Origin: Agelaius tricolor
Taxonomy: Eukaryota > Chordata > Aves > Passeriformes > Icteridae
Reading direction: 5' to 3'
Assembly (NCBI GenBank): GCA_023055355.1
Contig: JALJCS010000002.1
Location: forward strand, 87,321,001-87,385,000
DNA length: 64,000 bases
The notes beneath the pieces were generated by a model. That model saw only the letters and a list, made by a program, of their open reading frames with translations. It searched no databases and had not been told where the DNA came from. How positions within the stretch are numbered: position 1 is the first letter of the stretch; each line of letters begins with the position of its first letter. Below, one piece after another: positions 23,306-35,271 of the stretch. The position numbers and the translations under genes were made by a program.

Positions 23306-23351
<46 letters not shown>
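23306..23351 (+). repeat. Poly-A homopolymer, 46 nt
   Basis: An uninterrupted run of 46 A follows CCAGTTGCATT and is followed by CTTTTAGAAAATC. I found no repeated flank that would mark a retroposed cDNA, and avian CR1 ends in octamers rather than poly-A. It may be a slippage-expanded A-run or an assembly or sequencing artefact in length. Confidence 0.95.
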
Positions 23352-23353
<2 letters not shown>

Positions 23354-25850
23354 TTTAGAAAATCAAACCAAACCAAAACCCTTCCCCTGAAAATTTAGTT
23401 TCTTAGCCAGGAATAAGGCAAAAATCAGGGTATTATTCTTCAAACGACCATTTATGTAAGGAAGATGCTTTTATCAAAACACTCTTCTTGTGAGTATTAA
23501 ACACCTTTTTGCGTATTATTCACTCTGACAGCTCAGGCCCATGGGGTTTTTCCTCACCTGATGTGGGCCTTGAGCAGACATGAGGCCCCTGTGCCAGTTC
23601 CCTGCTCGGGGAGAGAGCACAGGCTGGGGTGTCCTGGTTGCTGCAGCACATCACCACAGCAACAGCTTTGGTACCAGCCTGATTCTAAATATTATTAAAA
23701 ACTGTGGTTTGGGAAATTGGAGGGTGAAGGAAAGTTTTTACAGGAAAGTTTTTCAGACTGTGAATCCTTTCTGCTTCTCCTTGTACCTAAGTTTTATTAT
23801 CAAACAGTTCAGTGTCCAGCCCAATTTTATAATCTGTGAAGGAGAGGAACAAGAGATAATAATTCACCTCTTCTCTCTCAAACCCAATTTAGGATGGGAT
23901 TAATCATTTTTTACAATGTGCCTGTTGGTCTACATGTATTAGGAGAAACAAAAGCAATAGTTTACACTTAATGTCAGGTTTTTTTCCAGCTACAAATAAT
24001 AACTGAAAAAAATGACAATTACATACCATGCTTTTCATATATTTTTTGGACATCCTTTCATTTTTTTTGACTTCTCTGCTGAGAGAGGTAATGTGATACA
24101 AAACCCAGCCTCCTCAGCAAGTGTTGCCAAAGACAGAAGTTGATTTTATTTCTAAAATAATATTTAGTGTATTTGAGACATGAGTTTTCTTACATTTCCT
24201 TAGTGGCCAAAGGCCATTCTTTTCATATTAACTCTGTATTTGAAAGAGCACCAAACTGAATTAAAACTCAATATCAGGTTATTGAGCAAAAAAAAAAAAT
24301 TATGTTGGAAAAAGTACTATTCTTCAAAAGCAAAATGTACTTGACCTGTGGAAAAAAAAGTTATTTATATTAATTTGAAAAATGTTATTATTTTCACTTT
24401 TTTGGGTGCTGTTTTCCAATGCAAGTGAAATAGTACTGAGATTCAATTAAGGCCTTATTTCATAGCTTTAAATAGAACAGGTCTTGTCTGGCTGTGAAAT
24501 TATCATTTATTTGCTAAGTGGGCTATGTGCTGGTGCACTGGGTGAAGTTAAAACATATTTGAATGTCTTTTCTGTAGCAGGTTTTTATGCTTATGTAGTA
24601 AATCCTATTCATAGAATCCTTTTTCACTTTTTCTCTCCGATTAAAAGAAAATGCTAAACACTGAGCTGGGAATGACAAAAGAAAGTAGTTTTATGCTAAT
24701 GGATATCTAAAGCAGCACATGAGATAGAAACAATTGAGAACTACTGAAAATGAAGTCTCACAGAGGTTATGCCAATGAAGAATTTCATTTTAAAAAGATG
24801 AATTTTGATTTTTTTCCTACTGAAGTATTGTAATTGCTGTAGAAGTGAAGCAATAAACAGAATGTAATGACTGATCCTATACTGTATAACTTAATAGTCT
24901 TTATATTACATGAAGACTGATGTGATCACTATAAATTAAATTCAATAGGATAGATATGATCAATATTCTTGTGCAAAAGCTCCAGAGAACTGGAAGTTGC
25001 TTAATGTGCAGCCAAATAGACCTTTGAAGGGAGATTCCAGGAACTGCAGAGTGATGGTGTGAGACCCAATAGTACCTTTAATGAAGAGCAGAATTGATGG
25101 ACACATGGATGAATAGTGGGTGTATGCCAAGGTATCTTTTGGAGAAGAAGTCAGCCCTTACATGCCTGCAGGGACACTTTGAAGAACCAAAAAATGTGTG
25201 CTCTTAATAATAACATATTTATTCAGACTTGTCAATATATTTATCTCACCTTCCAAAAGATATTCAACAAAAAGCCAAAGAAAGGCATAAAGGAATCTTC
25301 CAAAAAAAAAGCTGCTGCAGTATAAAATGGGAGTTCCTTTTCTGCTTGAATTATTTGTTAATTGTTAGGAAAACAGGGATAGCAAGAAGCAATCAGATTT
25401 ATAGCATAGGTAGGTCAGTGGCAGAGTTCCCTAGTGTCTATCCTGAGAAAAGGATGTGAATAATGAGGCAAAAATTTGCTAATGACACTAAGTAATTTAT
25501 GGTAAGGAAGATAGAGAAGATGATGGCTTCTGGAAGATATTACAACACTGAATAATGAAGCAATAAAAAGACAGATGACATTCAATGCAGGTAAATTTTA
25601 AGTAAGGCTTAAGCAGTAACAGTCCAAACTTTCCATAGAAAATGATTGGTTTTAATTGGACTCAGGAACAACACTTAGGGTTACAGTACATAATTCTGTC
25701 AAAATATGAACTTACTGATAAACAGTGTCAAAAAAGCAACTGGAATATTCAGGATTATAGGGAAAAAAATAAGTTAAAAAAAATAACTATACCACTGCAC
25801 AGGTCCACATCTTCTGTGGGCTATGATATTCTCATCCCCCCACCTTTTTA
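23352..25850. other. Unassigned AT-rich non-coding sequence
   Basis: No gene or identifiable transposon. The longest open frame (23580-23903, +, 107 codons) begins in a short GC-richer patch and ends in AT-rich DNA, without a recognisable domain. Several short A-runs occur, for example near 24288. Confidence 0.55.
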
Positions 25851-25852
25851 AT

Positions 25853-26022
25853 GGAAAGGAAATTTCAGGAAAGGAAATTTCAGGAAAAGAAATTTCAGGA
25901 AAGGAAAGGAAATTTCAGGAAAGGAAATTTCAGAAAAGGAAAGGAAATTTCAGGAAAGGAAATTTCAGGAAAGGAAAGGAAATTTCAGGAAAGGAAAGGA
26001 AATTTCAGGAAAGGAAATTTCA
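25853..26022. repeat. Pentamer-phased satellite of GGAAA and TTTCA units
   Basis: The segment is built from 5-bp blocks: two or three GGAAA followed by TTTCA. TTTCA starts at 25863, 25878, 25893, 25913, 25928, 25948, 25963, 25983, 26003 and 26018; all spacings are 15 or 20 bp. Because TTTCA is close to the reverse complement of GGAAA, the array alternates orientation. In nine of the ten places this gives GAA-nn-TTC-nn-GAA, the canonical heat-shock-element spacing. At 25928 the third triplet is AAA. The 15-bp phase keeps frames open, producing a spurious 191-codon frame. Confidence 0.93.
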
Positions 26023-26225
26023 GGAAAGGAAAGGAGAAAGGAAAGGAGAAAGGAAAGGAGAAAGGAAAAAGGAAAGGAAAGGAAAGGAAAGGAAAGGAAA
26101 GGAAAGGAAAGGAAAGGAAAGGAAAGGAAAGGAAAGGAAAGGAAAGGAAAGGAAAGAGGAAAAAGGAAAAAGGAAAAAGGAAAAAGGAAAAAGGAAAAAG
26201 GAAAAAGGAAAAGAAAGGAAAAAAG
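26022..26225 (+). repeat. Uninterrupted 204-nt polypurine tract (GGAAA, GGAAAGGAGAAA and GGAAAAA repeats)
   Basis: Every base on + from 26022 to 26225 is A or G. Three sub-arrays follow each other: about three 12-bp GGAAAGGAGAAA units (26023-26064), about 17 GGAAA units (26071-26155), then about seven 7-bp GGAAAAA units (26159-26210). Pentamer arrays are mirror-symmetric, so the tract could form an intramolecular triplex. It continues the GGAAA/TTTCA array on its left. The long lysine/glycine/glutamate-rich + frame and the Phe/Pro/Ser-rich - frames across it are compositional. Confidence 0.95.
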
Positions 26226-29200
26226 TTCCGGGAAGGGAAGGGAAAGGAAAAGGAGCGAGAAACACTTTTAGAATGGAAGAAAAGGGTGATGAAAAGTCTG
26301 GAAAAGGTTCTGCATCCTGTGTAAGGCAGGCCTTTTCTACCTGCAAAGAGACACTTCAAGAGAGTATTACTGATATTACTGAGACCTATAAATCATAGGT
26401 GTCCTGAAGAAGATGAATGGGGATAAACTTTTTGTTGTCTTTTCCAGTGAAAAACCAAACTGCCTAATAGAAATGAACTTAAAGGAAGCTAGCAAATGGA
26501 AAATAGAAAAAAATTTGAAGAGAGCAGCTTTTATACAGGAAGGAGAATCTTCCCAGGCTGCTATTTACAAGGACAGCTGTCTGTTTCTGGAAGTCACTGA
26601 GTCATCTAAATGGATCTATGATTCCATAAACTGCTGGAGGCAAGGAGAGTGTTTTTGGGAAGTGTTAGTATTTGCTGCATAATGCCACCTCCCAGATAGT
26701 CACTGTTGGCCACTGTCAGAGATAAAATAGTGGAAGAACTGTATCACAGTTCTGACACAATAAGCCTATTTTTATATGGTTATTATCAGGTCCGAGCTCC
26801 TGCATGCTGTGTTTAAGTGTAGATCACAAAGAGGTCATTTTTTCCTTTGGAGACAATGCATTAGAGGGATTTAAAAATAGATGAAGTATCCAAGGAGCAT
26901 ACTTGAAAAGACCAAAGTCTTTTGTAAAAGCTTCAGGAATTATCAACCTGTATGTACTTTTTGAGGGTGCTAAATCATTATACTTTTTTTGCAGTATTTT
27001 CTTTCAATTCAGAAAAAAAAAAAATCTCTTGCTTAACAAAGCAGAAGTACTGAAAATAATGGGATTTTCATATAAATTAAAGAGGTTTCTCTGATTTTCT
27101 GCAAATTTAGTAGGGTTTGATGTAATAAATTCCTTGTGTTTTTGCAGCTGTTGGTGAGGACTCAATTCAATCAACTGCATTTAAGTATTTAACACTACTT
27201 GAAAGTGGCTCGTGGTATCTGAGACGTCCTGGATGGTCTGGAAGATACAACACAAAGGTTAAGCCAGACTTTTCTGTAATAGGACTTGAAATCAGACAAG
27301 ACAATGACTGTGGCACAGCAAATGGTGCCAATGATTAACTGCAACAAAACTGTCTCTTTTGCACCTATCATGCCTTGTGATGTGACTTAGCCCAAAATAT
27401 CAGTGAAAAAACACCATTTCCCTTTTTATTTGAGTTAAGAATGTGTAAATGGATAATCACTGGCATTCTCCATTTCTGTAGGAAATGCCAAATTGGTCAT
27501 ATGTCCAAATACAAAAACAAAAATGTTCAGGCTTAATGTCCATTGCTAACCAACTTTGTCACTCCTTTTTTGTTCTTTTTATCAATAACATCTTTTTCTC
27601 TTTCTGCAATGTGATAGAATGTGCAGAATCCATTTGTTGGGTTGTAACCAATGTGGTTACAGTTCTGTATCAGTTTTTTAATGGAGCATGCTGGCATAAA
27701 ATTTAATTTTGTATTTATTGATAGAGATATATTCCAGTAGAACAACAACTTCAAAGAATCAAAGAATAATGAGAACTTGTTTTTAATTAAGCATTTCACT
27801 GAATGGAATTCTAGGAAGAAGAATTTTAGGGAGCCAAAGTTAAATTTAATGAGATTGAGCATCTGAACTCTGCTCCACACAGGTGGCAGCAGCAAGATGT
27901 GCCACTGACAGCAGTGGAAGTGTAAACAAAGAACAGTCATTTTTCTAACATGAACCAAATTTTATTGTGTTCCCCCCCTTTCATCCATCTTTTTTTTTCC
28001 TACATCCCACCAATAAGGCATCTGTTGAGTTGCATGTTAACATGATAACAATACAAAAATACAAAACTATTACAGGCCCAGTCATGGAGTTTACTCATTT
28101 TCCCTGACAGGGATGAACTTTGTGAAAATGGTGTTTCAGAGGGAAAATCTGGAGAGGAACCAGTTGCTGGGTGTCTGACCCCACTGCCTCTCCGTGGCTT
28201 TAACTGAGCCAGTGGTGATAGGATGGCAGCCTGTCATCACTGCATTACCAATCCAAGGGAAATTCACTTCTGGTTTCCAAAAATTGTGACTGGCCATGGA
28301 ATAGGACCACTAGCCACTCCAAAAGGCACACCAGTTTGCAGCCAACACAGCATCTGCAGATGCAGGGCATCAGTGTCTTACCAGTGAGAAATAACATGAA
28401 CACAGCACCAGTCTTTACAGTGTTATCTGCAAAAGTGACATTTTCTAACCCTGTTCTCACACCAGCCCCTCTGAGATGACTCACTTAAGGACTGGTCTGG
28501 AGGAGCTGTGTGGGTAGGAATGGGAAAAATCCTAAAATCCTTCTTATGTCTGAGCTCCCTTCTCTTTGTAACAGTTGGATGTCAAAATTCACAGACCATT
28601 TCCCTTTGCTGTCAAGGACTGTGCAAGGACAAAATAATAGCATACATATTGGGGCATTTAAATGTGACTTGGTGAGTGTACTTTGGAGCAGGCTGGGGTT
28701 AGATAAAGTGCTGTATTATCCTCCAATAACTTCCATATGCATTAGAGTACAATGACAGTAATGCACTCCCTGTCCTATTTTCTTAATCCTCTTGCTTGGG
28801 GAGCTGTGGAGTGGGTGGAAATCAAGATTAAAAGATAGGAGCCCAGATAACTGTGCATAGCTAAGCCCTGAAAATATTAATTTTTATCTTTGAACTGCGC
28901 TAGTCATGGTGGGGAGTAAATTAATGCAGGATTAGAAACACTATTTTATACAAGATGTGATACAGGACCAAACTCAAGTGTCTTATTCCCTGTTAATTAA
29001 ACCAGACAGTTCATATTGTTCAAAAACACTGATTTAAGGAGGAGAGCTGCAAATTAGAAAATGTTTTGGTCTGGTTATGTTTAATTTTAATTAACTGGAA
29101 ACAAACTAATTTGACAAGTGTTTCACAACACAGAACTTTTAAAAGGACAGTTGAAGGTTATGCTTGATCTGTGGGTTATTATATTTTAAATACAACTGCA

Positions 29201-30153
29201 TTTAAAAAAAACCCTAAATAAATACTCTAGCCTTATAAAAAGGCATTAAAAATGTTTTACTGTAAGCTTTTTTATAAAAAATGTTTTTACTTAGAATAAA
29301 TTAATAGTTAAATATTTCTTAACTCCCCACTACATATTTCAACAAACATAATTGACCACTTCATTTCACTTTAGTTTGAATTCTACAAAAAGTACCCATG
29401 CAGTGAAATATAGCTCACCTATCATCAGGATTCTAGAGGGGTCATCCTGTGCTAAGGTGTATCTTCAACATCATTCAGCCCTCAGAAGTAAAACTCTCAC
29501 TTCAGTGATGAAAGGGGAAGCCTAAGTGATTAATTTGAGTATCAGCAAAAAATAAATTAAAAAAAAATCATGTGCATCCCACCTTTTAGATTATTGATAT
29601 CAGCTTTGTTCAGGTAGATAATTTTCTACATTATATTTGCTTGCTAAAGAATCAAAGTAGGAGTGATTCAGGTCATGTTAGATTATCTGCAAAATTCAGT
29701 GGGTTTGGGTCTCCTTGGAATTAACAATGTAGATGTTTTTGTTATGAAAATCTAAGCTCCTGCTTCTACATCATACTGGAATATCAGCAACTCCCAAGTG
29801 TGAAATACATACTAGAAAACATAAATGAATAATAGAAAAATTAGAATAGAAAATCAATAATAGAAAACATAAAATTGGAGGTAAGGCATTAGCCAAGTAG
29901 TTGAGAATAATGCCTTAGTATATTCAATATCTAGGTGAGAAAAGATGAAGACAAACATTTTATTCTAATTTGTATCTTACATTTATTTACAGCCAATTTC
30001 CCTCTAATTTGATTTGTTTCTACTAAGTGTATCTGTTACTCTCCTTTCCTTCAACAATGGTACTTAAAGTCATTAATTATTCCCCATTACTTGTGCTTCT
30101 CAAGTTGACTTTTCTGCTGTGGAGAAAACGAATTTCCCTGTACTGAGATCTTG
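26226..30153. other. Unassigned AT-rich non-coding sequence
   Basis: The first 40 bp still contain degenerate purine repeat. After that no gene or clear transposon. Open frames of 89 codons (26413-26682, +) and 141 codons (27533-27958, -) lack recognisable domains and are AT-rich. A small cluster of repeated TAGAAAACATAAA words lies at 29813-29875. Confidence 0.5.
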
Positions 30154-30206
30154 TTTACTTAAGATTTTAAAAAGGTAATACACTATTTACTTAAGATTTT
30201 AAAAAG
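30154..30206. repeat. 21-bp direct repeat separated by 11 bp
   Basis: TTTACTTAAGATTTTAAAAA plus G occurs at 30154-30174 and again at 30186-30206 with no mismatch. Confidence 0.95.
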
Positions 30207-33200
30207 AAATAGACTGGCCCACTTGGCTCTGGAAGGATCAATCTCCATGGATTGCAGCCCCATGATTAAGAACTAACTCTAGGAACAAAAAAGTGTTTAA
30301 GCTACGTCTGAGAGAGAGAGATGGCAGAGAAAGGCAGTGTTAGTCTGCTCCAGCTCCCAGGGAGCTGTCAGACAGGACAGGCTGTGGGTTCCATGAGGTG
30401 CCCAGCTGGCAGTTCAGTGGGATGAAGGGAACCAGGGGAATAGGAAGTGCTGAGTTACCTGAGAGGGCGTGCAGAGAAGCTGCTCATGAATTTTGGAAAT
30501 TTTTCTAGAATGCCATTTCTGTTTGTAAATTAAGCATTTTCAGGTTCAAGTAGTGGGAAGCAAAGATATTTTTGACTGCTGGAAGTCACCACATTATGAT
30601 CACGTCATGAAGTGCTTGCCCTTTGTAATGGCATAAACTATGCTTAATGACAGTTTTCAGATACTCAGAGCTGTTCCCTGAGCACAGAGACCCCTGAATT
30701 CTGTTGGGAATTTAATGTTTTCATTACAATTCTTTGAACAGCCAAGTGATAGAGATCTGTTATGAAACAGATCCTGTAAAAAATATAGCAAAGTCTTCAC
30801 CTGAAGACAAAGCTGGTTTACCACAGAACTTTCCAGATAATTTTGGTTTTTAATTAATCACTTTTAGCAAAACACAACATTACATACAGTTCTTTTCAAA
30901 ATGAGCACTAAATTAAACCTTTTTTTTTTTTTTTTCTTTTAATACTCAGGGCCAGTTACACAGACAATTATTAACTTTCACTAAGTCATGTTAAGGTTTT
31001 TTTTCAAAAAAAAATCCAAAAACCTTAGACATAAAGTTTGAGCTATGACGAAAGATTTGATCCAGCCCTGATAGCTACCTCAGGAGGTGAAATCTTCAAA
31101 CCTTTCTCACAGTCTTTTGAAGCAGAATCTCTTGATCAAGTCAGTCAATGTAGTCTGGGAGCTGGAAAAGCTGTGCCTCTTGACAATAGACCAGAAGCGG
31201 GAAGGTGAAAATCAAGTAGGAGGTTGGGAAGATGAGAAGACCTTCAGGGTACTGCAGTAGAAAAAGGAGCAGGTTTAGCCTCATCTCAGTTCAAGCTGTA
31301 ATTATTCCTCTGTTAATAGGAACAACAGAGTTGTGTTGAGGAACATCAGGAATGTATGAGGACCTAGCATTTCCTTCTGCTTCTGATTTCTAGTTCCCAG
31401 AGGTTTTAAGATGATCTTCTAAGGCTTTCATGATGTCCCTCAGAAAATATTCCTATCTTTATTTTGTATCCTGAATCAGTGGAAAGTGTCATAGTGAGTG
31501 CCTTTAGAATTGGTGACAGATGGGGAGTATAGGGTTTGTCTAATATTTGTGTTTATTAGGGAAGGTGGACAGCCCATTATTTACTAAAATATTGTAGATC
31601 AGCTTTATAAATTCATGAACATGTGTATGCTCTGATTTCAATACAATGATTTTTTTTTTAATTTGACCATGGCAATAAGTAAATCTTGAAAATGGTCCAT
31701 ACTCAGTCAGAATAAGAACAGATTAGCAAAAAGTAAGATGAATTTATCACTATCAGTGAATATTAGTCTTGCAAAATTTGAATTTTCCTTGTAAGCTGTG
31801 AATTTCTCAAGGGGCTTCTGTTTGGATACTCCAGCACCAGCCCTAGGAATATTAGGATTACCTGTAGAGTAGCAAGATATTTCTGTGGTCAGCCCTTGTC
31901 CATAATTCCAGAGTAGTTCACTTCCAAGAGGAGTGGTTCCATGCAATCTGGCTGAAGGCTGTGATAACTCCTTCATGCACAGGAATTGTTGAAAGGCAAC
32001 CTTTTGGTGATGATGAAAATGGCACCAGGGACCCCCCCAGGGATTGTCAGTGTAGATGGCTGCCTGCCACTGCCCTGGCACCCCTTGATTCACTGCTATA
32101 GGCACTGCTTGAGAGAACTGGGGTCCTAATATCATGAACTCAGTGGCTTCTCAGCTGTCCTGTTCTTCTCAGAGCTCTGAACTGGACAGTGACCACGGGT
32201 AGTTCCTTAGAGTTGCCAGTACCTGAGGAGACCATGCCCCTGTGTAAAATTTTCACAAGGAGTTTGTTTTAATGTACGTGTTTAATGGGCTGCCCAAGTT
32301 AGGACTAAGCTCACAAGACTCCCTATGTCATCCCCACAGAAGAAAGCACCTCATCAGGTGGATTTGGGGCATGCAAATAAAGCCTGCAAGCATGCAAATA
32401 TTCTGTATTGCCATCTAGAGGAGCCATTCTTTTAAATGGAAAAAAAAGTCTCCTGACCAGGGATTCTTCTTTCTCACCAAAATGCCTGAAAATGAGTGGC
32501 TTCGACTGGCAATCTGCAATCATGACACCATGATTGAGTCTGTCACCCTCACTCAAAGTAAAAAGAAGACATTTTGGTGCTTAAACGGGTCTCTGAGTGA
32601 CTCAGGATGAGATTCCTATCTTCCCTGAAAGAACTTATTTGTAAGAGAATCTGTTTTACCAGGGTGGTGAAAGCTACTCTGGAGTTTCTGAAGTGCACAG
32701 GTGCCAAGGTCTCCATTGTGGCACTGCTGTGACTTGGGGCATCTGCCTGCAGACAGCTTATGAGCTGCAATTCCTGTCAATGAACCATCTGTATTCCTGG
32801 TTTTCCTATGCTTTCTACTCTTTATGTGGAAAAGCAGAAGAAAAGTACTTCCAGCACTGTCTTAAAATTCTCTCTTTTAAAAGGCTGTTATTTAGTGAAG
32901 GTGGGGTCTAGTCTAGGAAAAAAACACATTTCTTATTAACTTGTAGTGTTTCCATAACTAATAAATAAAAGAAAAAATAATAAGTAAATATTAAAAGTGA
33001 AACTCATACTTGGATTCTCCATTGCTCAATGCAGTTTGCTCTTACCTGCTGTAGGCAAAAATGTTTTTACAAAAAGTGTCAGACAACATATGGGATCTAA
33101 AGTTAGGTGTCAAATCAAACTTTGGCATATAATGTGATTGTCCATATAGCAGGGAAGTACATATGAATGATGCAGGTGCATGCCACTGTTGGGTGAGAGC

Positions 33201-34698
33201 CATGGTTGTGAATAGTGGCTCTTAAAGAGAAATATTTTGTTTGTCTTAGAGACCCATGGCCATGGATATGCAGCCCAGATTGATAAAATAATTCAACTCT
33301 ACTAGCAATTCCCTCAGCCTCAACTTCCTCATATTTTCCAGCAACATTTGACAATGTAAAAGAGATTATAATTCCATTGGTCAGCCCCCCTTTCAAACTG
33401 TCAAACATATTTGAGTAGCCAACTGCCTTTCAGAGAATTGCTGGCTAATTAAGTTGTCTTTCTTCCTCCAAATCTTCAGAAAATTTCATAAGGAAATCCA
33501 GATGGGAGGCTGACGGTGACCTGGAGCCTTTGGAAAAGCACTGAGTCTAAAATGTTGCTTCCATTGACTTCCACTGGGAGAGGGGGAATCCCAGGTAAAG
33601 AGGTGACAACAGACAGGGACTACAAGAAAAGGTGTAAGTGTCCAAGTGCCAGTAACACTGGAAGAGGACACAGGACATGGATTCAGAGGGGCCTCTCTGA
33701 GACCTGGAGAAGCCAAGCAGCATCAGAAGCAGGAGCACAAAGCCAGAAACAAGAAGAAAAGACAACTTTAAAAAAAGGTGTGAAGAAGGAGCTTGAGAGG
33801 AGGGGTTTCTCCATTGTGAATCTCCCTCGTCACATCTGGCAGGCAAAGGCACGTCAATGATAGCAGAATTATATTGACAGAATTATACCAAATGCAACAA
33901 GTAAACTGCTCATACCTTTTAGCTACCCAAGTAGACAGAAGATTCCATCAAATAACTAATACCTCATGGCAACAGTCATAAACACAATAACTTTGAAATG
34001 ACAAATGAATAATGCAAGGGACCAGGCCAGAGCAGAAAGAGATTTACCAATAACAAAGTTTGCAGTCATTGATTATATGAATGCTTGGAATAAGGAGCAA
34101 AGAAGACAAAAGAAAACAAATAAATAATGTTCAGAGTGAGAGCTGTTTTCTTGACCTGTTAGTGTAGTTGTGTACTACTATTTCAAATAAAATATGTGCT
34201 GAAAGCAATCTAAATTACAGAATAGCTTAAAAGAAAAAAGGTATCAGAAGCAGTGAATTCTTGTATAGTTCAAAGAACAAAACCAGCTTCAAAAGGAAGG
34301 CAGTAAGCCTTCAAAAAGATGAAAAAGACAGACAGTGATATAAAAAATGCACAAAAATGAGAAGGAAGGAAAGAAAGAGTAATCTTTATGATTGGAAGTT
34401 TCTTCCAGATCCAGATATAACTCTTGAAAAGGGGAAAGAAGTTCCTGAGAGAAATCTAGGTCCACAGATGAGATATAACAAGTTGAAGTTGAAAAGAAAT
34501 TCAATGCCAAATTTAAATCCCTTGGGGAAAAAATATGAGAAAAAAGAAGAGAAAGGTATTTTATTCATTATAATGGATAGGATTACACACATAGAATCTT
34601 TCAAAGGTGTTCAAATATTTAAGCAGCTGCAATGAAAACTTTTATATAATCTGAGAATGAAAGCACATTTCTGGAATCACATACCTTTGAGTCTCTGA
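30207..34698. other. Unassigned non-coding sequence
   Basis: No gene or recognised transposon. Contains a 16-nt T-run at 30920-30935 and a perfect 10-bp inverted repeat TAAGGTTTTT / AAAAACCTTA at 30992-31001 and 31018-31027, around complementary T and A runs. Larger open frames: 31707-32135 (-, 142 codons) and 33516-33860 (+, 114 codons, Lys/Arg/Gln-rich). Neither has a recognisable domain. Confidence 0.5.
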
Positions 34699-35271
34699 TG
34701 TGCTGCTTTTGGCTGGGGTAAAATTTATTTTCTTCATAGCAGTTAGTGTAGGGCTGTGCTGGAAAGAGTACTGATAAAACAGAGATGTTTCAGTTATTGC
34801 CCAGCAGGGCTTAAACCCTTTTCTGCTCCCCACCCCACCAGAGACGAGGCTGGAGGGGTGCAAGGAGTTGGGAGGGGACACAGCAGGGAGAGCTCTCTCC
34901 AAGGGACCCAAGGGATGCTCCTCACTGGCATCATGCTCAGCAGCAATAGCTGGGAAATTGGTACCAGGGGCCACTGCTGAGGGCCTGGCTGGGCTTTGGT
35001 TGGTCAGTCATGGCCAGCTGGTTTTATTTGCATCACTTGTCTGTTGTGTGATTTATGTCCTTGTCACCCTCCTTTTCATTACAATTTATTATTAAAAAAT
35101 ATTGTATTAATAGAAAGAAAAGATATTTCAATTATGAAACTGCTCTTCTCTCAACCCCTCAAGTTTTATCACCTTTAGACTTCCATTTCTCTTCCCCTCA
35201 TCTTGATGCAGGAGAGGAGTGAGTGAGAGACTGTGTGGTGCTTAGTCGCCAGCTGGGGTTAAACCATGATA
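34699..35271 (+). mobile_element. ERVL-type solo LTR with 5-bp target duplication TCTGA
   Basis: Starts TGTGCTGCTTTTGGCTGGGG and ends GCCAGCTGGGGTTAAACCAT-GATA, the hallmarks of the common avian ERVL LTR. TCTGA occurs immediately before (34694-34698) and after (35272-35276), and 5 bp is the ERVL duplication length. About 573 bp. The terminal CA has decayed to TA. The TATA region is lost (CAATAGCTGGG where TATAAAAGC is expected). ATGAAACTG replaces the expected ATTAAACTG polyadenylation signal, although ATTAAA words occur nearby at about 35090. No internal retroviral sequence adjoins it. Confidence 0.92.

Noticed and set aside
25823..26398. 191-codon + frame and Phe/Ser/Pro-rich - frames over the GGAAA repeats
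   Set aside because: The 5-, 10- and 15-bp repeat units contain no stop in these frames, so long frames arise automatically; the products are pure low complexity.
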